Assembly (NCBI RefSeq): GCF_003347635.1
Contig: NZ_QDFY01000004.1
Location: 1 to 64,000 of the forward strand
Direction: 5' to 3'
DNA length: 64,000 nt
DNA from: Sphingosinicella terrae
Lineage (GTDB): Bacteria; Pseudomonadota; Alphaproteobacteria; Sphingomonadales; Sphingomonadaceae
In this document: piece after piece, positions 51,830-61,133 of the stretch
Layout: every line of letters begins with the position of its first letter
Numbering within the stretch: position 1 is the first letter of the stretch
The notes under the pieces: model-generated
Database searches by the model: none
Told to the model about the DNA's origin: nothing
What the model saw: only the letters and a program-made list of their open reading frames with translations
Translations under genes and position numbers: made by a program

Positions 51830-51886
51830 TTAGGCTTTCATCTCCCGAACGGACTTGACCGACCTCTCTGCTGAACCATGAGACAT
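51830..51886 (-). CDS. 18-residue micro-ORF with a perfect Shine-Dalgarno
   Basis: ATG 51886 to TAA 51830 encodes an 18-residue basic peptide (MSHGSAERSVKSVREMKA). It is preceded by AAAGGAGGTGATCC (51901-51888, minus strand), the complete complement of the 16S rRNA 3' end, with GGAGG seven bases from the ATG. Such a strong site before so short a frame suggests a leader peptide or a translated small RNA. The peptide resembles nothing I know. Confidence 0.5.
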   Translation of the reverse strand: MSHGSAERSVKSVREMKA

Positions 51887-51922
51887 CGGATCACCTCCTT
51901 TCGCTTGTTGAACACGACTCGG

Positions 51923-51951
51923 AATATGAGTCCCTCCGAATCGCCGATCAA
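51923..51951 (-). promoter_or_regulatory. Candidate sigma-70 promoter for the micro-ORF
   Basis: Minus strand TTGATC (51951-51946), 17-base spacer, CATATT (51928-51923). Four of six bases match in each hexamer. It would start RNA near 51916, about 15 bases before the perfect Shine-Dalgarno. Confidence 0.4.
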
Positions 51952-52088
51952 GTCTTGAAGAAATTTATTTTGACGATAGGATTCCATGCTTCGCGCGGCG
52001 CCCCGGCTCGGTTCGGCGGCGCCTTTTTCGCGCCTTCGCCGAAGTGCCGGGCTGCGCCCCCGCCCCGCAATGGACCAAGACGGGATCG

Positions 52089-52607
52089 TCAGGCCCGGCA
52101 ATCCTCCACCACCCGCGCCGCTTCCGGCCAGGCCGGGACGATCAACAAGGGCGTGCCCGGCGCGTCGACCGCGAAGCGGCCCCGGCTGAAGGCCATCTGG
52201 TCGAGCAAGGGATCGGCCGGTGAAAGGGCGGCGGCGAGGCCGCCCTCCCCCGGCGAAGCCGGCAGGGCGCGGGCACCGTAGGTCGTGCGGACATTGAGCG
52301 CGCCGCCGGCCGCGGCGCCGCCGCGAACGAGCGATAACCGGCGCGAGGAATCGCAGCGAAGGACGAGCGCCGGCGCGCCGACGGCGCCGAACACGGCCTC
52401 GGTGGCGCCGCCCTGGGCGCGATAGCTCCAGTCGCCCGGGCTGATCGGAGCATCTTCCCAGGCGAGGGGCGGCGGGGCCGGCGGCGCCGGCCGTTCCACC
52501 GGCGGCGCCGGGGGCGGCGGCGGCGCCGGGGTCGGCGGGGTCGTGCGCGGGACGCAGCCGGCGAGAGTCACCACGACGGCGGCGAGGAGGAGGCTACGCT
52601 TCGACAT
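52089..52607 (-). CDS. Proline-rich lipoprotein
   Basis: A 172-residue lipoprotein: signal peptide with lipobox LAGC (Cys18), a Pro-rich spacer (about 20-48) and a globular part (about 49-172) with ISPGDWSYRAQGGATEAVFG, LVLRCDSSRRLSLVRGG and a final VVEDCRA. It is a paralogue of the next upstream gene: both have a W-x(n)-F/E-G, P-x-L-x-L-R-C-D-x-x-R-R core and a final Cys. Function unknown; probably a periplasmic partner domain. Confidence 0.75.
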   Translation of the reverse strand: MSKRSLLLAAVVVTLAGCVPRTTPPTPAPPPPPAPPVERPAPPAPPPLAWEDAPISPGDWSYRAQGGATEAVFGAVGAPALVLRCDSSRRLSLVRGGAAAGGALNVRTTYGARALPASPGEGGLAAALSPADPLLDQMAFSRGRFAVDAPGTPLLIVPAWPEAARVVEDCRA

Positions 52608-52617
52608 GATCGGATCC

Positions 52618-53241
52618 TCAGCGCGGGGCGGGCGCCGCGGGCGCGACCTGGTTGGCGGGTGCCTCCGCCGGCGCGGCTTCATTGGCGGCCGAATTCCCGT
52701 TGGCAGGCTCCGGCGGCGCCGTGGTGCCGCTCTCGCACCGGCCGAGGAAGGCGGGAATGCTGGGGCTGGGCGGCAGGACCAGCGGCGGCGTGTCGCCGAC
52801 ACGGACGGTGATCGGAGTTTCGGCGCCCGCCAGCGTCTCGATCAGCGTGTCGCTGGGCGCCAGCGAGGCGCGGAGCATCGGCACAGTGCCGCCGACCGTG
52901 GTCACCGCCAGCCGGCGGGTCTCGCTGCCGACGGTGATGAGCATCATCGGCAGGTCACCCGTCGTGATGGTCCCGTGGCGTTGCACGTAGACGCTGCGCC
53001 GGGCGTCGCAGCGCAGGCTGAACAAGGGCGGCGTTCCGCTGGGACCGAATTCCAAGGCGGACTGATCGTCCTGAAGCGTCTCGCGCCACGCACCGATCGC
53101 GACTTCCTGGTCGTCCTGCTCGGGCGTACGCACCCTCTCCACCGGCTCGATCGAGTTGGGATCGGCGACCATGCTCGCTTCCTCGGATCGGGCACAGCCG
53201 GCGAGGAGGAGGAAGGTGACCAGAATCGCGCGTCGGGACAT
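52618..53241 (-). CDS. Lipoprotein paralogous to the downstream gene
   Basis: A 207-residue lipoprotein with lipobox LAGC (Cys16). The globular part (about 45-180) contains IGAWRETLQDDQSALEFG, FSLRCDARRSVYVQRHG and IPAFLGRCESG, parallel to the downstream protein; the tail is Ala/Pro/Asn-rich. The two genes are ten bases apart, so this is a tandem duplication in one operon. ATG 53241 is chosen over the ATG at 53253, which abuts the AAAGG site. Confidence 0.74.
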   Translation of the reverse strand: MSRRAILVTFLLLAGCARSEEASMVADPNSIEPVERVRTPEQDDQEVAIGAWRETLQDDQSALEFGPSGTPPLFSLRCDARRSVYVQRHGTITTGDLPMMLITVGSETRRLAVTTVGGTVPMLRASLAPSDTLIETLAGAETPITVRVGDTPPLVLPPSPSIPAFLGRCESGTTAPPEPANGNSAANEAAPAEAPANQVAPAAPAPR

Positions 53242-53392
53242 GGGCTGATGCATCCTTTCGGTGGCCTTTCGGCCTCCCCTTACCCCGGTCGGCCGCCGCG
53301 TGCATCCCAAAGCGCGGAAAAAACGCGCCGTCCGTGCTTCGCCCATGGCCGGCCGCGCCCGATCGCGGCGGCGGCCGCGGTGCTCGCTGCCT

Positions 53393-54085
53393 CTACCGAG
53401 CGTCGTGGAAAATGATGCCGAGCGTGAGGCGAAGACCCGAGCGAAGCCGGCTGACGCCGTGGCGCATCGCGCGGCGGTGCCAGGTGCGGCTGCCGCTTGC
53501 CGGCCGCTCCCTGACCGGAAAGATCACCGCATCGCCGCGGGCGAGCGACACCACTTCGGCGCGCGACTGCTGGCGCGGGCGCTGCTCGACGAGGACGAAG
53601 TCGCCGCCGGTGAAATCCTCCTCCGGTCGGGAGAGCATCACCGCGACCTGAAGCGGAAAGACATGCTCGCCATAGAGATCCTGGTGGAGCGCGTTCCAGT
53701 CGCCGGCCTCGTAACGCAGAAGCAAGGGCGTCGGCCGGACCTGGCCGGCGGCGCGGCAGCGGTCGAGGAAAGCGGCGTGATCGTCGGGATAGCGGACCGG
53801 CTCGCCGAGCCTCTCCGCCCAGAGGTTGGCGATGGCGGCCAGCGGCGGGTAGAGCGCGCCGCGCAGGCCGGCGACCGGCTCCGGGAGAGGATAGGCGAAA
53901 TAGCGATAGGCGCCGCTGCCGAAGCCGTGGCGGGCCATGACGACCTCGCTTCGGAAGCGGCCGGTATCGTCCCACAGGCCGATGAGGGCGTCGCAGGTGG
54001 CGGCCTCGAGGAAGCCGGAAAGGCGGGCGCAGCCGTGGCGGTCGAGCTCGGTGGCGGCGGCGGTCCAGTCGATGGCGTCGGTCAT
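53393..54085 (-). CDS. 2-oxoglutarate/Fe(II)-dependent oxygenase
   Basis: A 230-residue dioxygenase of the prolyl-4-hydroxylase-like group. The iron ligands are in NALHQDLYGEHVFPLQ (His-x-Asp) and RRAMRHGVSRL (second His), with the oxoglutarate Arg in SGLRLTLGIIF. TGGDFVLVEQRP is the usual strand. The N-terminal helix region reads HGCARLSGFLEAATCDALI. The substrate, protein or small molecule, is unknown. It follows the LexA-box gene by 70 bases on the same strand. Confidence 0.85.
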   Translation of the reverse strand: MTDAIDWTAAATELDRHGCARLSGFLEAATCDALIGLWDDTGRFRSEVVMARHGFGSGAYRYFAYPLPEPVAGLRGALYPPLAAIANLWAERLGEPVRYPDDHAAFLDRCRAAGQVRPTPLLLRYEAGDWNALHQDLYGEHVFPLQVAVMLSRPEEDFTGGDFVLVEQRPRQQSRAEVVSLARGDAVIFPVRERPASGSRTWHRRAMRHGVSRLRSGLRLTLGIIFHDAR

Positions 54086-54154
54086 GCGGGACTATTGCCG
54101 CGGCTCGACCGGAGCCGCAGCCCGGAACTTGCGACCGAATTTATTCGCCAGAGC

Positions 54155-54469
54155 CTATTCGAAGGTGTCGTGCATCGTCGCTTGCTCTTCCAGCGCCTCC
54201 TCGCGCCGGTTGTATTGCCAGAGCATCACGGAAAAGGCGATCGCACCGCCGACGACATAGGCGATCCCGCCCGGCAGCGGATTCCACGGCCCCCCATCCG
54301 CATTGCCGAAACCATAGAGGATGATGGCCAGGATGGCGGCGAACCCGACCGACAGCCCCTTTCCAAGCTCGGGGGAGTCGACGATCCGCTTGAACAAGGC
54401 CCATTCGAGCAGGCTGGCGAGAAGGTAGATGGCAAGCGTAGCGCCGACGATCATGCCGATGAGGTTCAT
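54155..54469 (-). CDS. Small three-helix membrane protein under a LexA box
   Basis: A 104-residue integral membrane protein with helices at about 3-24, 40-56 and 67-87, and a charged tail with an acidic end (RREEALEEQATMHDTFE). No family recognised. GGGGAGG is eight bases before ATG 54469. A GTTC-N7-GTTC LexA box containing a perfect TATAAT lies 22-36 bases upstream, so it should be induced by DNA damage. Small SOS membrane proteins in other bacteria arrest division or depolarise the membrane; whether this one does is unknown. Confidence 0.76.
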   Translation of the reverse strand: MNLIGMIVGATLAIYLLASLLEWALFKRIVDSPELGKGLSVGFAAILAIILYGFGNADGGPWNPLPGGIAYVVGGAIAFSVMLWQYNRREEALEEQATMHDTFE

Positions 54470-54490
54470 AGCGCAATCCTCCCCGGCTCG

Positions 54491-54505
54491 GAACATTATA
54501 CGAAC
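54491..54505 (-). promoter_or_regulatory. Alphaproteobacterial SOS (LexA) box overlapping a -10 element
   Basis: GAAC-ATTATAC-GAAC on the plus strand is GTTC-GTATAAT-GTTC on the minus strand, an exact match to the alphaproteobacterial LexA consensus. The spacer contains TATAAT (54500-54495), so bound LexA would cover the promoter of the 104-residue membrane protein. Confidence 0.7.
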
Positions 54506-54708
54506 ACCGAACGTGAGTCGAGTCGGGCCGGCCGTGGCTGTCGCAACGTCCGCTGGCGCGTGCAGGGTCGGGATGACGGGCGGGGGCGGACCGCTCTTCG
54601 GACAACGAAACGGCAGCGGTCCAAGAAGCGGGCGTGCCAGAAATACCGAGGCCGCCTTGGGCCCGTCCTGGAGCCGCGGGGAAGCATGGCGAAGCCGCTT
54701 TGGCGTCG

Positions 54709-54732
54709 CGCGAAGACGCGAAGACGCAAAGG
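54709..54732. repeat. Degenerate tandem 8-mer (CGCGAAGA x2, CGCAAAGG)
   Basis: Three 8-mers followed by GGGAGTCTCG. The block at 42446-42469 has the same arrangement (8-mer triplet then AGTCTCG), 12 kb away, so both belong to one dispersed element family. Confidence 0.6.
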
Positions 54733-54756
54733 GGGAGTCTCGCCCCGGCCATCCGG

Positions 54757-54807
54757 GCCAAGCCTAAGTTCTTAGGGCCGGCATCGAGGCTTGGACGCCG
54801 CCTTTTT
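54757..54807. repeat. Nested palindromes ending in a T-run
   Basis: CCAAGCCT (54757-54764) and AGGCTTGG (54788-54795) form an 8-bp stem enclosing a second stem CCTAAG-TT-CTTAGG. CGCCGCCTTTTTC follows. Together with the 8-mers it resembles a terminator-bearing mobile palindrome. Confidence 0.5.
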
Positions 54808-54859
54808 CTCACAATGGCAAGGAGGCGCCGCTACCTGTCAGGGCCCGCCGGGAAGACCT

Positions 54860-55081
54860 TCAGGCAGCGTAGATCGCTGGACGGTAGCGAGGCTCCGGAA
54901 TTGGCCAGGCTCGTTCGCGCGCCACCGCCAGCCACCCGTCGATCGCGTCACGCACGTTGGCCAAGGCCTCAGAGGGCGTGTCGCCATGGGCGGAGCAAGG
55001 CTTCAGGTCGGGGACGTCTGCGATCCAGCAGCCATCCTCCTGAGACCAGAAGAGATTGATGTGATAGCGAGGCTCGCTCAT
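54860..55081 (-). CDS. hicB: HicB-like antitoxin
   Basis: A 73-residue protein of the HicB partial RNase H fold: YHINLFWSQEDGCWIADVPDLKPCSAHGDTPSEALANV matches the usual Y-x(n)-EDG-x-W-x-A-x-x-PDL-x-x-C-x-x-x-GDT-x-x-EA. It should bind HicA and repress the pair. It lacks a clear DNA-binding extension at the C-terminus. It overlaps hicA by four bases, in the common hicA-hicB order. Confidence 0.88.
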   Translation of the reverse strand: MSEPRYHINLFWSQEDGCWIADVPDLKPCSAHGDTPSEALANVRDAIDGWLAVARERAWPIPEPRYRPAIYAA

Positions 55082-55332
55082 GCCTCGATATGTAGTCCAT
55101 ACTCCTCCACGATATCAAGGAACTGCCTGACCTGGTAGCGCTTGGCTTCCTTTCCGCTCGGCTGCACGGGCAGCGGGCGCGGTACCGCCGGATGGACATA
55201 TTGGCGATGGCTCCCCACCGTCCGATCCAACGTGAAGCCGAATGCGGCGAGCAGACGCGCAAAATCGCGGAACGACACCTCCCGCTTCGGATCGTCGAGC
55301 AGCCGCTGGTAGAGCCGAGCCGCTTTAACCAC
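55078..55332 (-). CDS. hicA: HicA-like mRNA interferase toxin
   Basis: An 84-residue toxin with the dsRBD-like HicA fold. The catalytic-type motif GSHRQYVHP is intact, preceded by VSFRDFARLLAAFGFTLDRTV and followed by QVRQFLDIVEEYG. It should cleave mRNA when free of HicB. It starts at GTG 55332. It is a little longer than the classic HicA of about 60 residues, with an extra N-terminal helix. Confidence 0.86.
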   Translation of the reverse strand: MVKAARLYQRLLDDPKREVSFRDFARLLAAFGFTLDRTVGSHRQYVHPAVPRPLPVQPSGKEAKRYQVRQFLDIVEEYGLHIEA

Positions 55333-55377
55333 GGTCAGCGTCGCAGACCTTCGCTGGCTCCGCGTGGAAGCCGCGGG

Positions 55378-55818
55378 TCATGATTGATCCGACTGCTTAT
55401 AGACACGAAGCGAATTGAGGCTTCGCCAGTCCTCATCGTCGGGTCGCCTCACCAGCCAGAACAGCCATCCATTCACATTGCGGCCGGTGATCGAATAGGC
55501 AGCCTGAGATGGGCTGCTTCGCGATGTGCCAGTGCTCAAATCAATCCACTGAGAGTCGGAAATCAGCGCAGAATACGTCTTCCCCTTGTATGTGGCACGA
55601 AGCTCCGTACCATTCGGCAAGAAGACACCCTTGAATAGCGCCCCTGCACCGGCATCCATGTGAAAATGAGTCGCTGAGCGGGTTCGGGGGCTCGAATCCA
55701 TCGGGGTAGTTCCGGCACCCGCGAGCAGACGCTCAACGACAGCGCTATAGGTGTCGTTCTCATCAATGAGCAACGCAGTCAACGCCTTCCATATGCCGAA
55801 GGAAACATCAATCTGCAT
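55378..55818 (-). CDS. RAMA-domain-like protein with RHH-like N-terminus
   Basis: A 146-residue protein. The C-terminal part (about 60-135) reads FLPNGTELRATYKGKTYSAL, a short strand, then SPSQAAYSITGRNVNGWLFW: the G-x-L-x-x-x-Y-K-G-x-x-Y, SPSxAA and NGWxxW pattern of RAMA (restriction enzyme adenine methylase associated) domains. The N-terminus MQIDVSFGIWKALTALLIDE looks like a ribbon-helix-helix. Base composition is visibly poorer in GC than its neighbours, suggesting transfer. It lies 45 bases upstream of hicA on the same strand. Confidence 0.7.
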   Translation of the reverse strand: MQIDVSFGIWKALTALLIDENDTYSAVVERLLAGAGTTPMDSSPRTRSATHFHMDAGAGALFKGVFLPNGTELRATYKGKTYSALISDSQWIDLSTGTSRSSPSQAAYSITGRNVNGWLFWLVRRPDDEDWRSLNSLRVYKQSDQS

Positions 55819-55886
55819 CGTTAATCCCGCCTCTGGTCGGCAGGCGTTTAGCTAGTTTCCACGCATTTGAGAAGCGAAAAGAGTAC

Positions 55887-58094
<2,208 letters not shown>

Positions 58095-58165
58095 ATGGTC
58101 ATTCCCGCGGCCCTAGGCTAGCTTTGCGGAGGACCATCACGTCCGAAGCGGAAAGGGGAAATCCC

Positions 58166-58642
58166 ATGAGAGCATTTTTCGTGCCGATGACCGCGCTTGC
58201 GCTCGTCGCCTGTGGCGGCACCGGGGGAGCCGGGAGCGCCGGCGGCGGCACTTTCGAAGCGGGCCAGTGGGAAATGACCACCGAGATGATCCGGGTGAAC
58301 GCGCCCAACCTGCCGCAGGGGACGCAGATGCCGCTGCCGCCGCCGCAGACCGTCCGTCATTGCATGACCGAGCAGGAAGCATCCCGCCCGGGCGCCGACC
58401 TGCTGTCCGGCGGCCAGAGCGGCTGCAGCTCGACCAACATGCAGTTCGCCGACGGACGGATCAGCGGGACGGTTCAGTGCAGCCAGCAGGGCGCCAACAT
58501 GGAGATGACCCTGAGCGGCGAATTCACGCCGACGACGATGCAGATGAACCAGCAGATCCGCACCCAGCAGGCGGGAATGTCGATCGAGATGGAGGCGAGG
58601 ACGACCGGACGGCGCATCGGCGACTGCCCGAGCACGACCTGA
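58166..58642 (+). CDS. DUF3617 lipoprotein, copy 1
   Basis: A 158-residue exported protein with a lipobox-like ALVAC (Cys16). The DUF3617 body begins FEAGQWEMTTEMIRVNAPNLP, with RHCMTEQEASRP, two further cysteines and MSIEMEARTTGRRIGDC at the end. DUF3617 proteins are periplasmic and of unknown function. AAAGGGGA lies before ATG 58166. First of three tandem copies. Confidence 0.85.
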   Translation: MRAFFVPMTALALVACGGTGGAGSAGGGTFEAGQWEMTTEMIRVNAPNLPQGTQMPLPPPQTVRHCMTEQEASRPGADLLSGGQSGCSSTNMQFADGRISGTVQCSQQGANMEMTLSGEFTPTTMQMNQQIRTQQAGMSIEMEARTTGRRIGDCPSTT

Positions 58643-58734
58643 ATTCTCGGCCGCGGCCGGCGGCGCGCGACGGCATATGGCCAGGAAGCTTCCAACGCGT
58701 TACCCTTCCTCGGACAACAAAGGGGGAGGAAAGA

Positions 58735-59268
58735 ATGCGCTTCATGGCTTTCATTCCGTTGCTACTCGTCGCCGGCTGCGGCGGCAGCCCAGCCGAGGAG
58801 AACAAGACGGCGGCAAGGGCCGCCAGCCTGGCGGAGGGTCAATGGGAGCTGGCCACCGAGGTTACCGCCTTCCGGACGGTCGACCAGGGCGAGCCGGCGA
58901 TCGACACGCCCCAGGGCACCCGAGCCACGGAGAGCGTCTGCGTCCCCGCCGGATCGCAGGCGCCGACCGCCCTGTTCGCCGGTCCCGGCTACGAGTGCCG
59001 CTACGACAATTATTATGTGCGCAACGGGCGGGTGAACGTGACGCTGCAATGCACCCGCGAAGGGCTGGCCGGATCGGTGCCGATGTCCGTCAGCGGCGAT
59101 TTCGAGGACGGTACGCTGGAATATGATCGCCAGATGCGGACGGTGCTCGCGGGCGACGGCGACGTCGAGCTCACCCTGCATGTCACCGGCCGCCGCACCG
59201 GCGAATGCGTGCCGGAGGCGGAGGGCGACAACCAGAGCAATGCCCAGACGGCCAACCAGGCAGGTTGA
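58735..59268 (+). CDS. DUF3617 lipoprotein, copy 2
   Basis: A 177-residue lipoprotein (lipobox VAGC, Cys15). The body shows LAEGQWELATEVTAFR, ESVCVPAGSQAPTALF, YECRYDNYYVRNGRVNVTLQC and ELTLHVTGRRTGEC, the same pattern of paired cysteines as copy 1. Its strong site is GGGGGAGGA. Sequence similarity to copies 1 and 3 is modest, so the duplication is old. Confidence 0.84.
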   Translation: MRFMAFIPLLLVAGCGGSPAEENKTAARAASLAEGQWELATEVTAFRTVDQGEPAIDTPQGTRATESVCVPAGSQAPTALFAGPGYECRYDNYYVRNGRVNVTLQCTREGLAGSVPMSVSGDFEDGTLEYDRQMRTVLAGDGDVELTLHVTGRRTGECVPEAEGDNQSNAQTANQAG

Positions 59269-59279
59269 GGGCAGGAGCC

Positions 59280-59795
59280 GTGCGGCCGGCCGCGCCGTTC
59301 CTCATCGCCGCGCTGATTGCGACGGGTGGATGCGGGGACCGGGCCGATCCGTCGGACATGAGTGCCGAGCAAGTGGCGGACCAGCTGGCCGGCATGCGGA
59401 TCGAGCCGGGCCTGTGGGAGCTGACCAGCGAGGTCGTCGAGGTCAGCGCGCCGGGCCTGCCGCGAGAAGTGCGAAACCGGATGATCGGGCCGCGCCGGCA
59501 GATGCGCCATTGCATCACCCCGGCTCAGGCCGAACGGCCGGAGGCGAACTTCCTGGCCGTCCGCGCCGACAGCGACTGCGCCTACCGGCGCTTCACGGTC
59601 GAGAACGGGCGCATGCGCGGCGAGATGACCTGCCCCGATGCACAGGCGCAGATGGACGGCCGCTACGGGCCCGAAGGCTATGACCTGCGCATGGTGATGG
59701 AGAGCCCGATGCCGGAAGGCGAGGTTCGGATGACATTGCAGATCCGGGCGCGGGGCCGGCGGATCGGCGCATGCGAGGAAGGGAGCGAGGGATGA
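59280..59795 (+). CDS. DUF3617 protein, copy 3
   Basis: A 171-residue exported protein taken from GTG 59280, with CAGGAG just upstream; TTG 59265, overlapping copy 2's stop, is an alternative. The signal ends ALIATGGC, a poor lipobox. The body has IEPGLWELTSEVVEVSAPGLP, RHCITPAQAERPEANFL, CAYRRFTVENGRMRGEMTC and RMTLQIRARGRRIGAC. Its stop overlaps the VOC gene. Confidence 0.82.
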   Translation: MRPAAPFLIAALIATGGCGDRADPSDMSAEQVADQLAGMRIEPGLWELTSEVVEVSAPGLPREVRNRMIGPRRQMRHCITPAQAERPEANFLAVRADSDCAYRRFTVENGRMRGEMTCPDAQAQMDGRYGPEGYDLRMVMESPMPEGEVRMTLQIRARGRRIGACEEGSEG

Positions 59796-60181
59796 TCGGT
59801 TACGTGACGGTCGGAACCAACGACATCGACAAGGCGCGGGCCTATTACGACGCGCTGCTCGGCACGATCGGCGGCAAGCGGCTGATGGAGTTCGACAACG
59901 GCTTCACGCTCTACGGCACCGGCTGGGGCAGCCCGGGTGTCGCCGTGACCCCGCCCTACAACCGCGAGCCGGCGACCGTCGGCAATGGCTGCATGGTGGC
60001 GATCGTCATGGATGCGCGCGAGAAGGTCGATGCCTTCCATGCCAAGGCGCTGGAACTCGGCGGCAGCGACGAGGGCGGCCCCGGCGTCCGTGGCGGAGAA
60101 GGGCCGCAGGCCTTTTACGGCGCCTATTTCCGCGACCCGGAGGGCAACAAATTCTGTTGCTTCCGGATCGGTCCGGCCTAG
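59792..60181 (+). CDS. VOC superfamily (glyoxalase-like) protein
   Basis: A 129-residue metal-dependent fold made of two beta-alpha-beta-beta-beta units: MIGYVTVGTNDIDKARAYYDALL in the first and VAIVMDAREKVDAFHAKALELGG plus YFRDPEGNKFCCFRIG in the second. A Glu near the end and few histidines leave the metal site unclear, so it may be a lyase or binding protein rather than a true glyoxalase. The start overlaps the preceding gene by four bases. Confidence 0.86.
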   Translation: MIGYVTVGTNDIDKARAYYDALLGTIGGKRLMEFDNGFTLYGTGWGSPGVAVTPPYNREPATVGNGCMVAIVMDAREKVDAFHAKALELGGSDEGGPGVRGGEGPQAFYGAYFRDPEGNKFCCFRIGPA

Positions 60182-60253
60182 CCCCTTCAGCGTCATCGGG
60201 GAAACGACGCGCGAGATCGTCGCGCTCGGCCGCCGCGCTCGCTATCAGGCCGC

Positions 60254-61054
60254 ATGACCTACATTTCGGACCAGCTTGCCACCTATCTGGAACGGATCGG
60301 GTTCGGCGGCGCCCCCCGCCCCGACCGGCCGACGCTGGACGCGCTCCACCGCGCCCACCGTTTCGCCATATCCTTCGAGAATCTCGACATCCCGCTCGGC
60401 CGCGGGATCTCGCTCGAGCCGGATCGGCTGCACCGGAAGCTCGTCACCGGTCGACGTGGCGGCTATTGCTTCGAGCAGAACAGCCTGTTCCTGGAGATGG
60501 CGCGGGCGATCGGATTCGAGGCGCGGCCGGTGCTCGGCCGGGTCTGGCTGGCCGCGGAAGGCGTCCCGCCGCGCACCCACACGCTGAACCTGTTCACGCT
60601 GGACGGCGAGATCCTGCTGGTCGATGTCGGCTTCGGCGGATCGTTCGTGCCGCCGATGCGGCTCGGCGCAGGCGAGCAGGCGGAGACTGCGGACGGCGCC
60701 CGCCACCGGGTGATCGAGGATTCCGACCATGGCTGGACGCTGGAGCGCGACGGCGGCGACGGATGGCAGCGCCAGTACAGCTTCGGCCTCGAGCCGGTCT
60801 GGCCGGCGGATCTCGAGGCGGCCAACCATTTCACCGCCACCCGGCCGGGGACGCGCTTCACCACCCTGCGCATCGCCTCGGCGCCGACGCCGCAAGGCTA
60901 TGTGTCGATGATCGACCGGGTGCTGACGACGAGCCGCAAGGGGCGGTCCGAGAGCCGCGAGATCGCCGACGCCGACGATTACCGGCGGGTGCTGGCAGAG
61001 ATCTTCCGGCTGGACCTCGAGCCGGAGGACGTGGCCGCACTGGGACTGTTCTGA
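60254..61054 (+). CDS. Arylamine N-acetyltransferase
   Basis: A 266-residue NAT that transfers acetyl from acetyl-CoA to aromatic amines or hydrazines. The cysteine-protease-like triad is complete: Cys72 in RRGGYCFEQN, His109 in PPRTHTLNLF and Asp124 in LLVDVGFGG. The N-terminal FENLDIPLGR is also typical. It converges with the GST gene, 79 bases away. Confidence 0.93.
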   Translation: MTYISDQLATYLERIGFGGAPRPDRPTLDALHRAHRFAISFENLDIPLGRGISLEPDRLHRKLVTGRRGGYCFEQNSLFLEMARAIGFEARPVLGRVWLAAEGVPPRTHTLNLFTLDGEILLVDVGFGGSFVPPMRLGAGEQAETADGARHRVIEDSDHGWTLERDGGDGWQRQYSFGLEPVWPADLEAANHFTATRPGTRFTTLRIASAPTPQGYVSMIDRVLTTSRKGRSESREIADADDYRRVLAEIFRLDLEPEDVAALGLF

Positions 61055-61133
61055 GGGCCGCGCGCGTTCGGCCGGCGATCAGCAGCAAGGCAACCACCGG
61101 AAGAGCCGGCGACGCATCTGCGCGGCTTCGATA

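Larger units (their letters stand above)
51678..52088. other. 411-base intergenic region with leader signals
   Basis: Between the hydrophilic operon and a lipoprotein gene, both on the minus strand. It holds, from upstream to downstream of minus transcription: an AT-rich stretch (51955-51990), a sigma-70-like promoter (51951-51923), a perfect Shine-Dalgarno with an 18-codon frame (51901-51830), a hairpin (51776-51753) and the EcfG promoter. No other gene is seen. Confidence 0.7.
54470..54859. other. 390-base gene-free region: LexA box plus repeat element
   Basis: After the LexA box, about 200 bases hold no recognisable signal. From 54709 to about 54807 lies a repeat element related to the one at 42.4 kb. 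No convincing coding frame is seen on either strand. Confidence 0.7.

Noticed and set aside
51888-51901. Fragment of a 16S rRNA gene (matches the 16S 3' tail)
   Set aside because: Only 14 bases match; the preceding conserved 16S sequence is absent. Read as a Shine-Dalgarno on the opposite strand.
51838-51987. 49-codon minus-strand frame overlapping the micro-ORF
   Set aside because: No ribosome site; its coding sequence would contain the perfect Shine-Dalgarno in another frame, which better serves the 18-codon ORF.
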